From NCBI GenBank assembly GCA_026119855.1, contig JAOWBW010000428.1:806001-870000 (forward strand): DNA of 64,000 nt. Direction: 5' to 3'. The notes under the pieces were generated by a model. That model made no database searches, had not been told where the DNA came from, and was given only the letters and a program-made list of their open reading frames with translations. Source of the stretch: Campanula takesimana. Its lineage: Eukaryota > Streptophyta > Magnoliopsida > Asterales > Campanulaceae. A program made the position numbers and the translations under genes. Each line of letters starts with the position of its first letter. Position 1 is the first letter of the stretch. Positions 1 to 11,174 of the stretch are shown piece by piece.

Positions 1-1770
1 GGTCTTAGAGACCCATTTATAGGTTTCACATCTTTAGGTAATGTAAAAGATCCCAAAAGTTGTTATCTTTCAAAGATTTCAACTCTTTATATATGGTATT
101 AATCTACTTATGAGAATTAGGACTATTAATGGCTTTATGGTAGATGAATGACTCATCTCCCACTAAACCTATGTGTCCTTAATTTCTCGGTAAGATACAT
201 CTCATAATTATCCGGTATTGCAATCCTTCTTACTCTATTGTATCTCTTTAAGGGCACCGGTTCTTACTAATTCTGAGGTTGTTGAATTTCCTTCTTATGA
301 TCAACATTTTCATGTTGTTCAATATTTGTAGGGAAACCATATTTATTTTGAATTGTATGTTCTTCTTGAATATCAAGTACAAAATTTGAAATTCAATTGA
401 AACTTATGGAAGATGTGAAGAAATGGATGCTCTTCTTTTCCAAATTCAAAATATTACACCTAATCTCTCACTAAATTCAACATCCTCAAAGAACCTAGCT
501 TTTCTCGTTTCAAAATGTTCAAATTTTCTGGTTGTAAAATTTATATATCCCCTAGATCTTTCGGCTTACCTCATGAATAACTACTAACAATCTTATGTCT
601 AACTTGCCCTTAGTAGACTTATAAGGTCTACCCTATTTTAGACAACCCCATAAATGAAGATGATTTAAGAGCGTGTTCCTTATTCGTCCCAAAATCATAA
701 AGGGTTTTTATTAGTAGCTTAGAGGGAGCTTTAATGAGAATAAGGGCTGCGGTTTTAATGTATCGCCCATAATGAGTGAGGTAAAAGAAGCACAAAACAT
801 GCTTATTACCATTTCCTTAAGGATTTATCATGTCTCTTGTGTACATCATTCATGCTAGGCGTACCCGGCTTAATGTAGATGGAGACAATCCCACACTCTT
901 CAAAATAGCGAGTAAAAAGGACCTAGACGTTGTTCCCTTTAACAATCATTCCAACCATGATATACTCTATCATGATTAGACCTAATGTTCTTAATAGTCT
1001 TTCAAAGTTGATTTCCAACTTTGACCTCATAAGACTTGAAAACGTCCATAACTTGAGTCTTTGCATGAAGTAATAAATGCATTCATATTGAGAGTAGTCA
1101 TTTATAAACGTAATAACTATTGTTGACCTTTCCACGAAGGAATAATGAATGGCCCACAATGTTCATATGTATTAGTTTTAAAGACACTTGATACTCTCGA
1201 GAATACTATTCTTTTAATGTTTGTAAATTTCCTTTAAGGCATTTAATGCAAAAGTATTTTCCAAAATATCAAGTTTGTTTAAGATTTTCTTTAACATAAG
1301 GTTATCAATTTTCCTCTTGGAAATATGACCCAAATGCCTATGCCTTAATGAAAAATAAAATAAAATTTACTTGATAACTTTTGCTTTCTAGTTTTGGTTT
1401 CATTATTAAGGGACACATTTATTGTTTGAATAATGTCAAGTGAAGAAATAATACTTGACAAATTACTAGTGCCAACAACCTTTGGAATTAAAATAGAGAT
1501 CACACTTATTATTAATGAACAAGAGTGACCTTCCTTGTCCAATATTGTGATAAATATCATAATTCCATTTAAATGATGGTACAATAAATATATTATTTAA
1601 TACAAAATAATACTTAGTACTTAACAATAATTTAAATGATCCTTATGCCTATAACTCTAACCGGATTCCTAGTTTCCATATAGATGAATTCCTTCATCTT
1701 TACTAGGTCTTCGGTAATTTAGGCAATCCTACTTGAACATCCTTATGTGATTGGTTGCACCAAAATCCAA
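1..1770 (-). pseudogene. Decayed copia protease-integrase-RT start
   Basis: No long frame survives, but minus-strand fragments can be read in copia order. Around 1500-1760 there is protease-proximal sequence. Around 930-1110 an integrase-core fragment contains ITFINDYSQY, comparable to the usual ITFIDDYSRY. Around 540-760 lies the integrase C-terminal region. Near 1-45 the fragment LPKDVKPINGS resembles the segment just before the RT fingers. Many stop codons interrupt it. The lineage within copia is not resolved. Confidence 0.7.
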
Positions 1771-2307
1771 TCACCATGTAAATATAGGAACTGAAACCAA
1801 ATTAGCCTTAATACAATACAAACAAGACCAAATGATATACCTCTCACGCCAAGCGTGAGACTTAGGATAATCGAACTTCATGTTAGTAAGGTCATTGCAA
1901 AAGAAACATTTCTTTTCTTTATGATCATGAGATGATCCCTTAAGCTTCTTTTTACTTGCAACCACAGTTTCTTTCCCTCTTCTCTTTGTCCCATGAGAAG
2001 AGGTAGATGCCAAACGTTCCTCAAGCATATCAAGGAATGTTTTAGCATCAATATCCTTGCAGATACCGGTCAAAATGGTCTCCGGGACAACTATATTCAT
2101 GATCATTAGGCTCACACGATTGGAGCGTTTCCACTTCTCCTCATTTAAGCAATCTTCATGAGTGCTTTTATTAGAGAGATGAAGAGAAAACGACTCCCTT
2201 AATGCATGATCTATGTCCATATAGCCTAAGATCATCGTCAATTTATTTTTCCAAGTTTTAAAATTAGTCCCATTAAGCATCGGTAAGGTACTCATAGCAG
2301 TAATCAC
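1771..2307 (-). pseudogene. copia gag (UBN2-type), degenerate
   Basis: Frame of 178 aa. Near the N-terminus it has LPMLNGTNFKTWK, the signature of plant copia gag (DUF4219/UBN2), followed by a helical gag region. A lysine-rich stretch and a broken zinc knuckle follow: CFFC is present, but the expected His/Cys spacing is lost. It is shorter than a full gag of about 250-300 aa, so an internal deletion is likely. Downstream pol continues at 1-1770. It belongs to element 1 and is probably not functional. Confidence 0.8.
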
Positions 2308-2865
2308 GGATGAAGCTATAAGTAAATCTGTTGGAATTTCGAGAACAAGAATGAATACAAAACATGTATAAGATACTACATAATGAAAAATGATTAATTA
2401 TATCAACGAAATCCATCAACAAGACAATCAACATGACATCAAAACTAATCTTTGGATTGCGAGTTGACTCATAAATGATTGCCTTAGGTAACAAGTAATT
2501 GGAACTTATATTTTAATAAATACTTAATCTTCCTTTGGGCCGACATAAGCATCTAAGAAAATAACATAATGTTCATTTTACTTGTTACCACATGAATTCC
2601 CAAGTTTAGTCAAATGTCAAGATCTTCTTTGGAAAATTCAAGCCATTCACATATCAACTCAAACATCCAACACTTTACAATTTTAGGATTTAAATAACGT
2701 AAATCACTTAGGTGACAATATTATTTAAACAATGAATAAAATTATCAAAGCATATAATTAATAAAAAACTTTAAGGTTTGAAAATAATTATGGTTTTGTT
2801 CAAAAGGGGAAACAAAATTGTGCAACATCTTGAAAAAGGCAAAAATTCTGTGAATAGTGAATATG

Positions 2866-2987
2866 CGCGACCGGGCAATGCCTAATACCCGACCGGGCAA
2901 CATACAATGCCCGACCGGGCGGAACCAAAGGCCCGACCGGGCAAACACATTTAGTCCAACCGGGCGGAACATAAGACCCGACCGGGC
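2866..2987. repeat. Array of six CCCGACCGGGC-like motifs
   Basis: Six copies of an 11 bp GC-rich, nearly self-complementary motif at 21-24 bp spacing, five with the CGACCGGGC core and one CCAACCGGGC variant. The spacers differ from each other. The AT-rich surroundings make it stand out. Confidence 0.9.
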
Positions 2988-3053
2988 TAAAGCCACCATT
3001 TCATGCATTTTTGCTGCACTTTTTTCATATTTTGTCCCAAAAGGCATGAATAA

Positions 3054-3182
3054 CAAGTAGATCCACATGGTATGTACTTAAAACATAAAACCATGTTATT
3101 TAGGATAATCTTGCTTTTAAAATTAATGGAATCAAGTAAGTAGATCCACATGGTATGTACTTAAAACATAAAACCATGTTAT
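3054..3182. repeat. 45 bp exact direct repeat
   Basis: The segment starting AAGTAGATCCACATGG occurs at about 3055-3099 and again at 3138-3182, identical over 45 bp and offset by about 83 bp. The flanking bases show weaker similarity. It looks like a local duplication in the leader of element 1. Confidence 0.9.
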
Positions 3183-3395
3183 GAAGGGATAATCTAACTT
3201 GAACCATTTTAATTTAATGAACAAAACACTTTCAAACCATTTTCTAAATTTTAGATGATGATTATCAGTACTCTATGAACGAATTAGAGTCCCTAATCAA
3301 CATTAAAATTTAATGATTCAACAGGGAAAATGAATCAAATTGAAAGTACAAAACTTTCTCAAAGAAGAACCCAAACTTAAACCAAAATGAACGGG

Positions 3396-3407
3396 GCTCT
3401 GATACCA
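3396..3407 (-). promoter_or_regulatory. Primer-binding site, initiator tRNA-Met type
   Basis: Minus strand reads TGGTATCAGAGC, matching the 3' end of plant initiator tRNA-Met, used by most copia elements to prime minus-strand DNA synthesis. It lies 2 bp inside the LTR. Confidence 0.9.
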
Positions 3408-3409
3408 AT

Positions 3410-3792
3410 TGTTAGAACAATTCTTTATATCCCTGAATGCCACGCTCATTTTTAGAATAAGAATGAGGAAGAAGATGAAGGCGGAAGCGAAATAATACCT
3501 GTTGAATCCATTACAGATGTTGTAGGGAGAATAAGAAGAAGAAGAAGAATTAAGGGGACGGAGTTCTTCTAAATGATTGTGCATTTTCTCTCTAATGTCT
3601 CTAGCAATATGAAGATTATTTAGGAGAGAAAATAAAAAATGAATAGAGTGATTTCTAGGGTTGATGGATAACCCTTTATATATGAAACCAAAAGGCACCT
3701 CATTTAGGGACTACACCCTTTCAACATTTAGTGATGTTAAATTACCACTTTGCCCATCAAAAATAGGTAATATTACATCCAGGAATTCTACA
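3410..3792 (-). repeat. 5' LTR of element 1
   Basis: Begins TGTTAGAAC in plus orientation and adjoins the PBS. The outer end is placed at the CA in ATTCTACA near 3792, which is approximate because the partner LTR is outside the window. It contains a TATA-like segment in GGGTTATCC/TTTATATATG near 3670-3685. Confidence 0.6.
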
Positions 3793-4930
3793 CATTATAT
3801 TAATTCACTACACTTTATATTAACATTATAGGTATGATTTCATGTATGAAATTACTAAATGACTTGTGTTGCAAGCCATGTTCTTACATAAAACACTCCA
3901 AAACGACATCTATTATGAGACGGAGGGAGTATTCAACAAAGCCACAACCTCCATTACAGACCATTACTAAACCCCCTAAAATATCAACATTACCAAATCA
4001 CATATACAATCCATGAGCATATCAACAGTAACACCAAGAATTTAAGATGAATCAAACCAGGAATGGCAACCTTATATCTTGCACAAATCTCTGTGTCATA
4101 CCAAGCAAAATACCCACAATCTCCAAACTGAAAATTTAAGATGAATCAAGTTAAAATTTAACAAAAAAATTAGGGTTCACTCACTTGAAAATTCACTTGA
4201 AAGAACTTACTTCTTTGTTTGGGCATTGCAAAAATCTTCGGTCTGGGTTCCTCTCGGTCCATGAAGTTTACATTCGAGCAATCGTATCGTACCTCAAATT
4301 TATTCCTAATTTCTATGAAGAGTATACATATATAACTCGTCGATTGTGTTTAGAGGGAACGACAAGACATTTTCTCGCCTTACCCAATCTGTTTCCAACC
4401 TAGAGAGACGAAACTACCTTCATTAAAATGGCACGAGAAAAGCATTTGAGCAGTTAACTGTAATTTAAAGATTTCCGTCAAAAAGCTCTAGATTGATTAA
4501 AAAACAGAACATATTGAACCTTGTTTCGCAAAAAATAAATAATGTCCTAAATAATCATGAACCCATATTTACTCCTTTGACCTACACATGATAAGAACAA
4601 ATTTCCGGAGCCCGGACAAGACCATGAAAATAGTGCCCAAACCAAGGACAATGCAGTAAATTCACCACCCAAAAATTTGAATAATGTCCTAAATAACAAT
4701 CCAACCATGTCATCAATCCATGCATAACCTTCAAAACCAAAATCAACCATTAGATCATAACCCAGAAACCAGTCCCCCAACCGTTAGATCACCCTCCCAA
4801 AAACTCATCCAGCTTCGCCTTTTTCCACTTGTTTAATCCGACCGATGAACTCCGACCTTTTAAACACATCTTCTGAACCCTTCACTTTCCTCCTCATCAC
4901 CGGCTTTTATCTTTCCTCTCAATCTCCGCC
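3793..4930 (+). other. Upstream region of the HMGA gene
   Basis: No convincing gene; the short frames here are isolated and lack any recognisable domain. One Stowaway-like terminus (GACGGAGGGAGTA, about 3917-3930) is present without a clear partner, so it is probably a truncated MITE. The last 130 bp are pyrimidine-rich, with TTTTAAAC near 4858 as a weak TATA candidate and a TC-rich leader just before the HMGA start codon. Confidence 0.5.
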
Positions 4931-5994
4931 ATGGCTTCAGATGAGCCGACTGTTCCCTCTGCTTCTCCGGCTAGTATTCTGCCGCCGTATCCGGAGGTAA
5001 TTAATTAGATATTAGCTCCGTTTTTGTTGACTTGTGTTTTCTTGGAATTCAATTTTAATTGTGAAGTTGACAGATTCTTTCAAGGGTTTGGCTGACCTTG
5101 TTTCGTTTTGAACTGGGTTGTGTTTTAATGCTGGTTTTGGTTTGAATTGAAGCTCAATTTTAGTTAATTGGGTTGTTTTTGTCGTTTCTTTCTTGAATTT
5201 GTATTTTCTTTCACTTTCTCACTTTGCAAACACCACACACCATTTCATGCAAATTGAGCTTTTTCTATCAGCTGGGTTTTGTAGATTTTGAGTATTTTCC
5301 TCTATGATTGTTTGAATTTGTTATTCTATTTCAAAATTAGCCTAGATTTTTGCCAAATTGTTTTTCTCCAATTTTTCTTTCCCAGTAGCCGATCAGTCTT
5401 TTTCAGCTTGATTTAACATAGTTCGTTCTAGATTTGATCGAAGTTATATTAATTTCACAAATTATAATGAAATTTGTTGTTTTTTTGCAGTTGATCTTGG
5501 CTGCGATTGAGGCGTTGGACGACAAGAACGGAGTCAACAAGTCAACGATCTCAAAACACATCGAAGACTCCATCGGCACACTTCCGGCGGCACACACAAC
5601 CCTCCTCTCTCACCATCTCAACAAAATGAAAGCCAGCGGTCAGCTCATCATGCTCAAGAACAACTACCTCAAGCCTGATCCTAACGCGCCACCGCGTCGC
5701 GGCCGTGGCCGTCCACCAAAGCCCAAGGATCCCTCGGGTCCGGCGCCTGTTGCTTCTCCGTCGCGTCCTAGAGGCCGTCCACCCAAGGCCATAGATCCGC
5801 TAGCTCCGGTTCCGGCGCCGACGAAGACAAAAGAACCATCAAGTGGGCGGAAGCGCGGGAGGCCACCGAAGAAGGCAAAGTCTAGCGCAGCGGAAACACC
5901 GCACGTGGTGCCACTGGCGGCTGCCGGAGCTCCGAGGGGTAGAGGAAGGCCCCCGAAGGTGAAAGCATCGGTAGCTGCTCCGGTAGGGGCTTAA
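4931..5994 (+). CDS. HMGA: HMGA-type (HMG-I/Y) chromatin protein with H1/H5 domain and AT-hooks
   Basis: Nuclear architectural protein that binds the minor groove of AT-rich DNA. Two exons: 4931-4996 (22 codons) and 5491-5994. The intron, 4997-5490, begins GTAATT and ends TTTTTTGCAG, phase 0. The product is 189 aa, near the usual plant HMGA size of about 200. Residues 18-85 form a linker-histone H1/H5 globular domain (LPPYPE, then DKNGVNKSTISKHIE and KNNYLKPDPN). Four AT-hooks follow at about 91-99, 114-121, 142-149 and 171-178, each with an RGRP core. The ATG sits in GCCATGGCT, a good plant start context, and is the first ATG after the TC-rich leader. Exon 2 is far more GC-rich than its surroundings. 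The intron splits the H1/H5 domain near its start. Pro/Ala-rich linkers separate the hooks. No damage is seen. Confidence 0.95.
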
Positions 5995-7218
5995 TTGAAA
6001 GAAAACTGTAGTTTAGGGGTTGCTAGTGCTAATTGTTCTTTTTTTTGTTTTTCCATTATTTTTTTAGTTTTTTAGTCATTTTACTATAGTACCCTTTCGC
6101 ACTTTTTCTTATTTTTTACTTTAATTTGGTTGTTTGTGGTGAGTTATGTGGAGGAAAGAGGGAGGTTGTGACTGTAATTGGGAATGTAAATTGAATCTTA
6201 GAGGCTGTTTAGAGGGGTATTATTGTCCTTTTCTTCCTAACATTTCTTTCTCCCTCCTTAAAAAAAAAGTGAACATTGGAATGTGACTAAGTTCTGATTA
6301 GTTGCTAAATTTTCTCTTTGTTTCTGCTTTCACTTTTTCTAGTTACTTTTGGCTTATTATATTAAGAGAGTGCATTGGGAAAATAAGAACAATTTTCATT
6401 CTTTTGTTTGCTTTCTCAGCAAATCCGTCACAAGTTACAAGTTAGTGTAAACTTCCTAAAATAAAATAGTAAAAAATGTTTATTATTTCTCGCAGTCATT
6501 CTTTCTCGTACTTTACTTTTACACTCATAAAAGCAATCAATTTACTTTACATTTATTCTCTTTCATATTTAATTTTTCATAGTCATACACCATCTTCGCT
6601 CTCATACTTTTCTTTAATTTGTAACTTGAAACGGAGAGAATATTTGGCCATGAAGCCATCAAGTTAATTAGATTAATCAAAAGAATCCTATGGAAGAAAA
6701 CTAGTCTGCTACTTTATTATGACTTTGTATTTAGTTGCAAGCATAGTGCACTTTTTTTAGAATTAAACTTTTTCAACATCATTATATTATGTAAATAGCA
6801 TTACTACTAATATTATGCCAATTAATATATTACCTCACACTGATTAAGGTAACTGTCTGTAATTACTAGTAATGATAATTTTTATTTATCCTATTTTACT
6901 ATAATATTATGCCAATCAATAAGGTAATTGTAAGTCTGTAATTGATAGTAATGATAATATTTATTTATCCTAATTTACTATAATATTATGCCAATCAATA
7001 CAGAGGAAGTCTTCACACAAGTTTTTGTCATCTAATATTATGCCAATCAATATGGAGGAAGTCTTCTAATTAATGTTGTTAGATTTCTGAAGTTATAATT
7101 TGACATTTAAATTATTATATTTGTTTCATTTTTTGTCAGACATTAAATAGATCAATATAGGAGAGGGTTGCTATATATTTTTTTTTATTTTTTTTGGTAC
7201 AAAGGAGAGGGTTGTTAT
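5995..7218. other. 3' flank of HMGA and AT-rich spacer
   Basis: Probable 3' UTR to about 6260 (T-rich, no clear single poly(A) signal). Beyond that there is no gene; the 63 aa frame at 6476-6667 is low-complexity. The region contains the four-copy repeat at 6808-7065. Confidence 0.5.
6808..7065. repeat. Four imperfect copies of TAATATTATGCCAATCAAT
   Basis: Copies begin at about 6808, 6902, 6981 and 7033. The second and third units share about 75 bp including AGTAATGATAAT and TTTATTTATCC, and the third and fourth share GAGGAAGTCTTC. The spacing shrinks (94, 79, 52 bp), consistent with serial local duplication. Confidence 0.8.
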
Positions 7219-7226
7219 ATACCACC

Positions 7227-8173
7227 CATAGTTATAAATATCGTTTCGGACAGCGTACCGGTTTTGTTACTGGAACGGTACGTACCGGGTACCGGAGCAC
7301 ACCGGCGTACCGTACCGGATTTACCGCACTTTTTAATTTTAATTATATATATATATATATATACATATACATATTTACAAAAATAAAATTCAACTACTTA
7401 TAGATTAGTAAAATTATAAAATTATTTTTCTATTAAAATTTAAATTACTTCTAGAAATAAAATTTAGAGGAAAATGACTATTAAACAATTTATGAGAGTA
7501 CTTTTTGAGCAACCTTAAAAAAAAAAAAAAAAAAAAAAAAAAACTAAAAGGAAACTAGAAAAAAAGCAGGGGCACCTAAGCTATAACCCAGCTAAGCCTA
7601 TAACCGACTCAAATCCCTTTCCCTTCAAGTTCTACATCTAAGTATCTGACTAGCATTTTCTTTTCTTTTTTTGAAAGCCAAAGTCACTTCTCTCTCTCTC
7701 AGGCTTAACTTTCTCTTGCTCTACACACTTTTAGAGAGAGAAATACTCTCAATCACCGGCTAGCACCATCTTCGCCTCCCACATTCATGCTTCAGCAACT
7801 TTGGCTCTTACTCTGGCTAATCCACTGGCTCTCCAACTTCATCTACTTCCCCACCTTCAAATCCTCAAATGTGTAAATCTGTAAGTTAATGCTGCAATGG
7901 AGGAACATAAGACGGATCGTTGCAAAACTAACTTCATCTCACACTCTCTCTAAATCCAGTTGGAAAAACACCAATTTTTGGTTGATGGTGCTGTTCCGGC
8001 TAGAATGTACTTACCGCCCGGTTTTGACAGGCACAGACCGGTTTGTCCGGTTCGATCTGGTTCAGGCCGGAATTTTGAGTGAGACGGAATATCACTCGTT
8101 CCGCACCGGTTTTGGTCCGGTACGGTGCAAACCGGACCGTCCCGGCCGGTACGGAACGGGATTTATAACTATG
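7227..8173. mobile_element. Non-autonomous hAT element, 947 bp
   Basis: Terminal inverted repeats read CATAGTTATAAAT at the left and ATTTATAACTATG at the right. An exact 8 bp target duplication ATACCACC lies at 7219-7226 and 8174-8181. Subterminal regions are packed with ACCGG/CCGGT motifs, as expected for hAT transposase binding. No transposase frame. The middle (about 7560-7990) is CT-rich and resembles a gene leader, possibly captured host sequence. A TA microsatellite (about 7343-7365) and an A-run (about 7518-7543) are inside. Confidence 0.85.
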
Positions 8174-8226
8174 ATACCACCCCTTTAGAATTGAGTATAC
8201 CCGTGACGATAAACACACCTCTAGAA

Positions 8227-9139
8227 TGTTGGGAATTTATTGGTACCCCTATAACAATCTGAATGAAGAACACAAAACCCACAAGCACAATATGAGAGAA
8301 TCACACACACAAGAACACAAGAATTGTTTACCCGGTTCGTTCAACACATGAACTACGTCCGGGGGCAATTGCCAAGCCAATATATTATTAAACACCTTTT
8401 AATATGTTGCTACAATGTGTTCTAGGTCGTATCTATGCTCAGTGGCGGATCTGAGAATCTTGATCACCAGGTGCACCAGCGGCGTATCCAGGATTTGAGG
8501 TAAGGGTGCGCATTTTCTTTGGGGGTTCGGGGGCGGAGCCCCCGATTTTTTTTTTTGGGTCCAGTCAATTAGAGGAAGTAAATGCAGAGAATTCTAATGC
8601 ACTAAATAAGACGAGATAAAGTTAACAACAGTCAACTAGCTGCAAGCATGTAAGTTTGCTAAAAAATATCCATGAAATAACCATTCAAACACATATACAT
8701 TTAAAATCAAACATTTAAGAAACACATAAATTGAAATCACCCATGAAATTAGAAGAACAATGTCAAAGCCCCAAATTGTAGTTCAAACCCTAAATTTCTG
8801 TTAAATCCAATTTGAAGAGAAATAATGAGATTTGAGATATGAAAACTTACAAAAAGGGAAGAAGATGGGTAAGATGTCGCCGGCGTCACTAGTTGCCGCC
8901 TTGCCGGTTGGAGCCTGGAGGTTGCCGATTGCGATTGGAGGTTGCCGATTGCGTCGGTGTCGTCGCACTCCTGTTTTCTCCTCTCTTTTTTTCTGCGCTC
9001 TCTCTGATCTCTCTGTCTCTCAATTTGTCCAAACAATGAAATAAGTCACTTAAATGAAGTGGGTAAATTTTAATTTTTCTAAGTTCACACACTCACCAAG
9101 AATATAATAGCTTGCTTTTATTATTTTGGCGGTGCACTT

Positions 9140-9174
<35 letters not shown>

Positions 9175-9514
9175 AAATTTTTTGGTTGACCAGGTGCAAG
9201 TGCACCACCTAGCACTAACACAAATCCGCCCCTGTCTATGCTTATATAGCAGTACAAGGAAACCCTACGTCGATTTGATAGAGATTGCATAGGAAACAAA
9301 TAATTTCTGGCCGACAGACCAAGCGCCCGCCTGGAGACCACCGAGCGCCCGCTTACTCCCCTTTTCTAGAAACTGATTCCCGCTGTCAAGACCGGGCGCC
9401 CGCCTGCTTCTCCGCCCTGTAATTCTCCTCCGTTTTGAACTCCTTCTTGATCTCACCAACTCCTACGACTTAGACTCCTTCGCTTCCTCGTAGTTTAGGA
9501 CTCCAATCCCAACA
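8227..9514 (-). repeat. 3' LTR of the gag-only element, interrupted by a hAT
   Basis: TGTTGGG...CCCAACA ends. Without the 795 bp insertion and its 8 bp duplication it is 485 bp, against 513 bp for the partner; the difference is a 6 bp and a 22 bp segment present only in the right copy. Contains repeated GCGCCCGC motifs. Confidence 0.9.
8440..9234. mobile_element. Non-autonomous hAT element, 795 bp, inside the LTR
   Basis: Termini CAGTGGCGGATCTG and CAAATCCGCCCCTG are imperfect inverted repeats. The 8 bp target duplication TCTATGCT lies at 8432-8439 and 9235-9242. The uninterrupted partner LTR at 11175-11687 confirms the empty site. Internally there is a perfect hairpin GGGGGCGGAGCCCCC near 8529-8543 and an A-run near 9143-9170. 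No transposase. Confidence 0.9.
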
Positions 9515-9633
9515 ATCTCCCACCTGGAGACTAAACTCATAAGCACAGAGACACCCATCAACTCCCACCACGGAATGAACACCTTCGAACACATTTTACT
9601 CCCATATTGACTTGACATTACCGAGCCTCCCGC

Positions 9634-11082
9634 TCAAGTACTAAGGCGAGTTGAAACCAAGCGACGTTTCAACCCCTCTGTGTTAGATAGTTCTTGCCTC
9701 CCCAGATCAGCTTCTACCTTGATCTCTCCCAGCAAGTCTAACTTCGCATTCTCCCTCCAGACCCACCTTCCTCGCAATGCTTCCCCTTGAAACTTGGACA
9801 TACCTTGTTTCTTGCATCGTCTTTTCTTGGTCTGAACACGCTCTCTGTTAGGGCACTCGGACTTCCACACCGCGTTGATCAACTTTGTGTCCCTCTCCCC
9901 CCTAACATACCGTTTCTTGATGTCTCTCCTTTCTACACCAATATGCCGGTTCTTTAGCCTCTTGCTCCCACCCGAGCGAACATCTACATTGTAGGTAGAG
10001 TACAACATCTTCTCCTTAACCCCATGAGCTGACACCTTAGCTTCTTTTGTGACTTCCCAAGAACCACCCATGAAGGTTACACCATACCCTTCATCATCAA
10101 GTTGTCCGACGGAAATCACCCTCCTCCTCAAATCCGGAAAATGCATCACATCGTGCAATTGTAAAATAGCCCCATTAGGTGTCTTCATCATCACATCCCC
10201 CTTACCTTTGATCTTCAATGGTTGATCATCACCAAGATAAACAACCCCAAAATCTCCCGGTTTGTACCGCTTCATTGATTCTGCATCCCCACTAGCATGA
10301 GAAGAAACTCCAGAATCCAACACCCAATCTTCACCCGACTGCTCCTCTCCTAGGATTAATACATCCCCATCCACTATGTGTGCATCACCATCCTTATCCG
10401 GACAGTCATAACTAATATGACCTAGCGCGCCACAATTGTAGCACTTGACTGATTTATTTTTCCCCTTTTTCGGTCCTCCCCTTCCCCTAGTTCTCTCCAC
10501 CCTAAGTGCAGCCCCATCTGCGGAAGATTCCCCCTTTTTCTCTTTCCTTCTCAACTCCTCTTGAAGGATGAGATCTCTAACTTCCGTATACACCAATGGT
10601 GCCTTCGACGTACTAATCGTTGTGACAGTAACCTCCCAACTATCTGGCAACGATTTTAGAAGAAAGCATGCTAGCACTTCATCAGAGAAAGTAATATCGA
10701 CACTTTTTAATTGGTCCACCATACCTTTAAAACTGCCGATATGACTCGCTGCTGTCTGCCCCTCCGACATCTTCGCATTCGCAAACCTCTTTATCAAATG
10801 CACCTTATTGATATTAGACGGTTTCTCATACATGTCTGACAGCATCTGTAGCAACCCCACCGTTGTCTTGGCCTCCATCGCGTTCCGTGCAACATCGTCG
10901 GTTAGAGCATTCCTCATCGCTCCTAACGCCTTACGATCCAACGTCTCCCAATCCCCTTTTGACATGCCTTCGGGTTTCTCACCTAAGGGTTTATGAAGAT
11001 CCTTACAATAAAGGTAATCTTCAACCCTTGTCCTCCAAAATGTGAAATTCACACCGTTGAATTTCTCGATTGAATTCTTCAT
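9634..11082 (-). CDS. gag-protease polyprotein of the gag-only copia element
   Basis: 482 aa, uninterrupted. Residues 1-190 are a UBN2-type gag; near the N-terminus FNGVNFTFWR is the copia gag signature. A CCHC zinc knuckle CYNCGALGHISYDC lies at about 213-227. The aspartic protease starts around 252 with WVLDSGVSSHA, where DSG is the catalytic triad. After the protease flap region (to about 355) the expected pre-integrase and integrase are missing. Instead there is a Lys/Arg-rich tail of about 125 aa that I do not recognise. The start was chosen because it is the first ATG after the PBS and matches the gag N-terminus. Gag packages RNA into particles and the protease matures it. An open frame in such an element suggests recent activity or selection for gag. 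Confidence 0.85.
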   Translation of the reverse strand: MKNSIEKFNGVNFTFWRTRVEDYLYCKDLHKPLGEKPEGMSKGDWETLDRKALGAMRNALTDDVARNAMEAKTTVGLLQMLSDMYEKPSNINKVHLIKRFANAKMSEGQTAASHIGSFKGMVDQLKSVDITFSDEVLACFLLKSLPDSWEVTVTTISTSKAPLVYTEVRDLILQEELRRKEKKGESSADGAALRVERTRGRGGPKKGKNKSVKCYNCGALGHISYDCPDKDGDAHIVDGDVLILGEEQSGEDWVLDSGVSSHASGDAESMKRYKPGDFGVVYLGDDQPLKIKGKGDVMMKTPNGAILQLHDVMHFPDLRRRVISVGQLDDEGYGVTFMGGSWEVTKEAKVSAHGVKEKMLYSTYNVDVRSGGSKRLKNRHIGVERRDIKKRYVRGERDTKLINAVWKSECPNRERVQTKKRRCKKQGMSKFQGEALRGRWVWRENAKLDLLGEIKVEADLGRQELSNTEGLKRRLVSTRLST

Positions 11083-11160
11083 CGCGATTGCTTCACAAAG
11101 TCCCCAAGAACGTGATTCAAAATAATCAACGAATGAAACTTTGAATCCTCCTAACCAAAG

Positions 11161-11172
11161 CTCTTGATACCA
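11161..11172 (-). promoter_or_regulatory. Primer-binding site
   Basis: Minus strand TGGTATCAAGAG, 2 bp inside the 5' LTR. Close to the initiator tRNA-Met site but with one extra A relative to TGGTATCAGAGC. Confidence 0.75.
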
Positions 11173-11174
11173 GT

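Larger units (their letters stand above)
2308..3395 (-). other. Untranslated leader of element 1
   Basis: About 1.1 kb between gag and the PBS without coding sequence. It contains a GC-rich short-motif array (2866-2987) and a 45 bp direct repeat (3054-3182). Otherwise AT-rich. Confidence 0.6.
1..3792 (-). mobile_element. Degraded Ty1/copia retrotransposon, 5' portion (element 1)
   Basis: Minus-strand copia element whose 5' LTR is at 3410-3792, with PBS, a long leader, gag and decayed protease/integrase/early RT running off the left edge. The domain order gag, protease, integrase, RT defines Ty1/copia. The other LTR lies outside the window, so no target duplication can be checked. Many stops and frame changes show it is not functional. 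Confidence 0.85.

Noticed and set aside
2866..2987. CRISPR-like array
   Set aside because: Eleven-base motif and 10-13 base spacers are far too short, and this is plant DNA; it is an internal motif array of an LTR element.
4185..4403. 72 aa frame upstream of HMGA, and 4547-4780 on the minus strand
   Set aside because: No domain, no splice support, AT-rich composition; probably chance.
7343..7374. TA microsatellite as a regulatory TATA element
   Set aside because: Simple repeat inside a hAT element with no adjacent gene.
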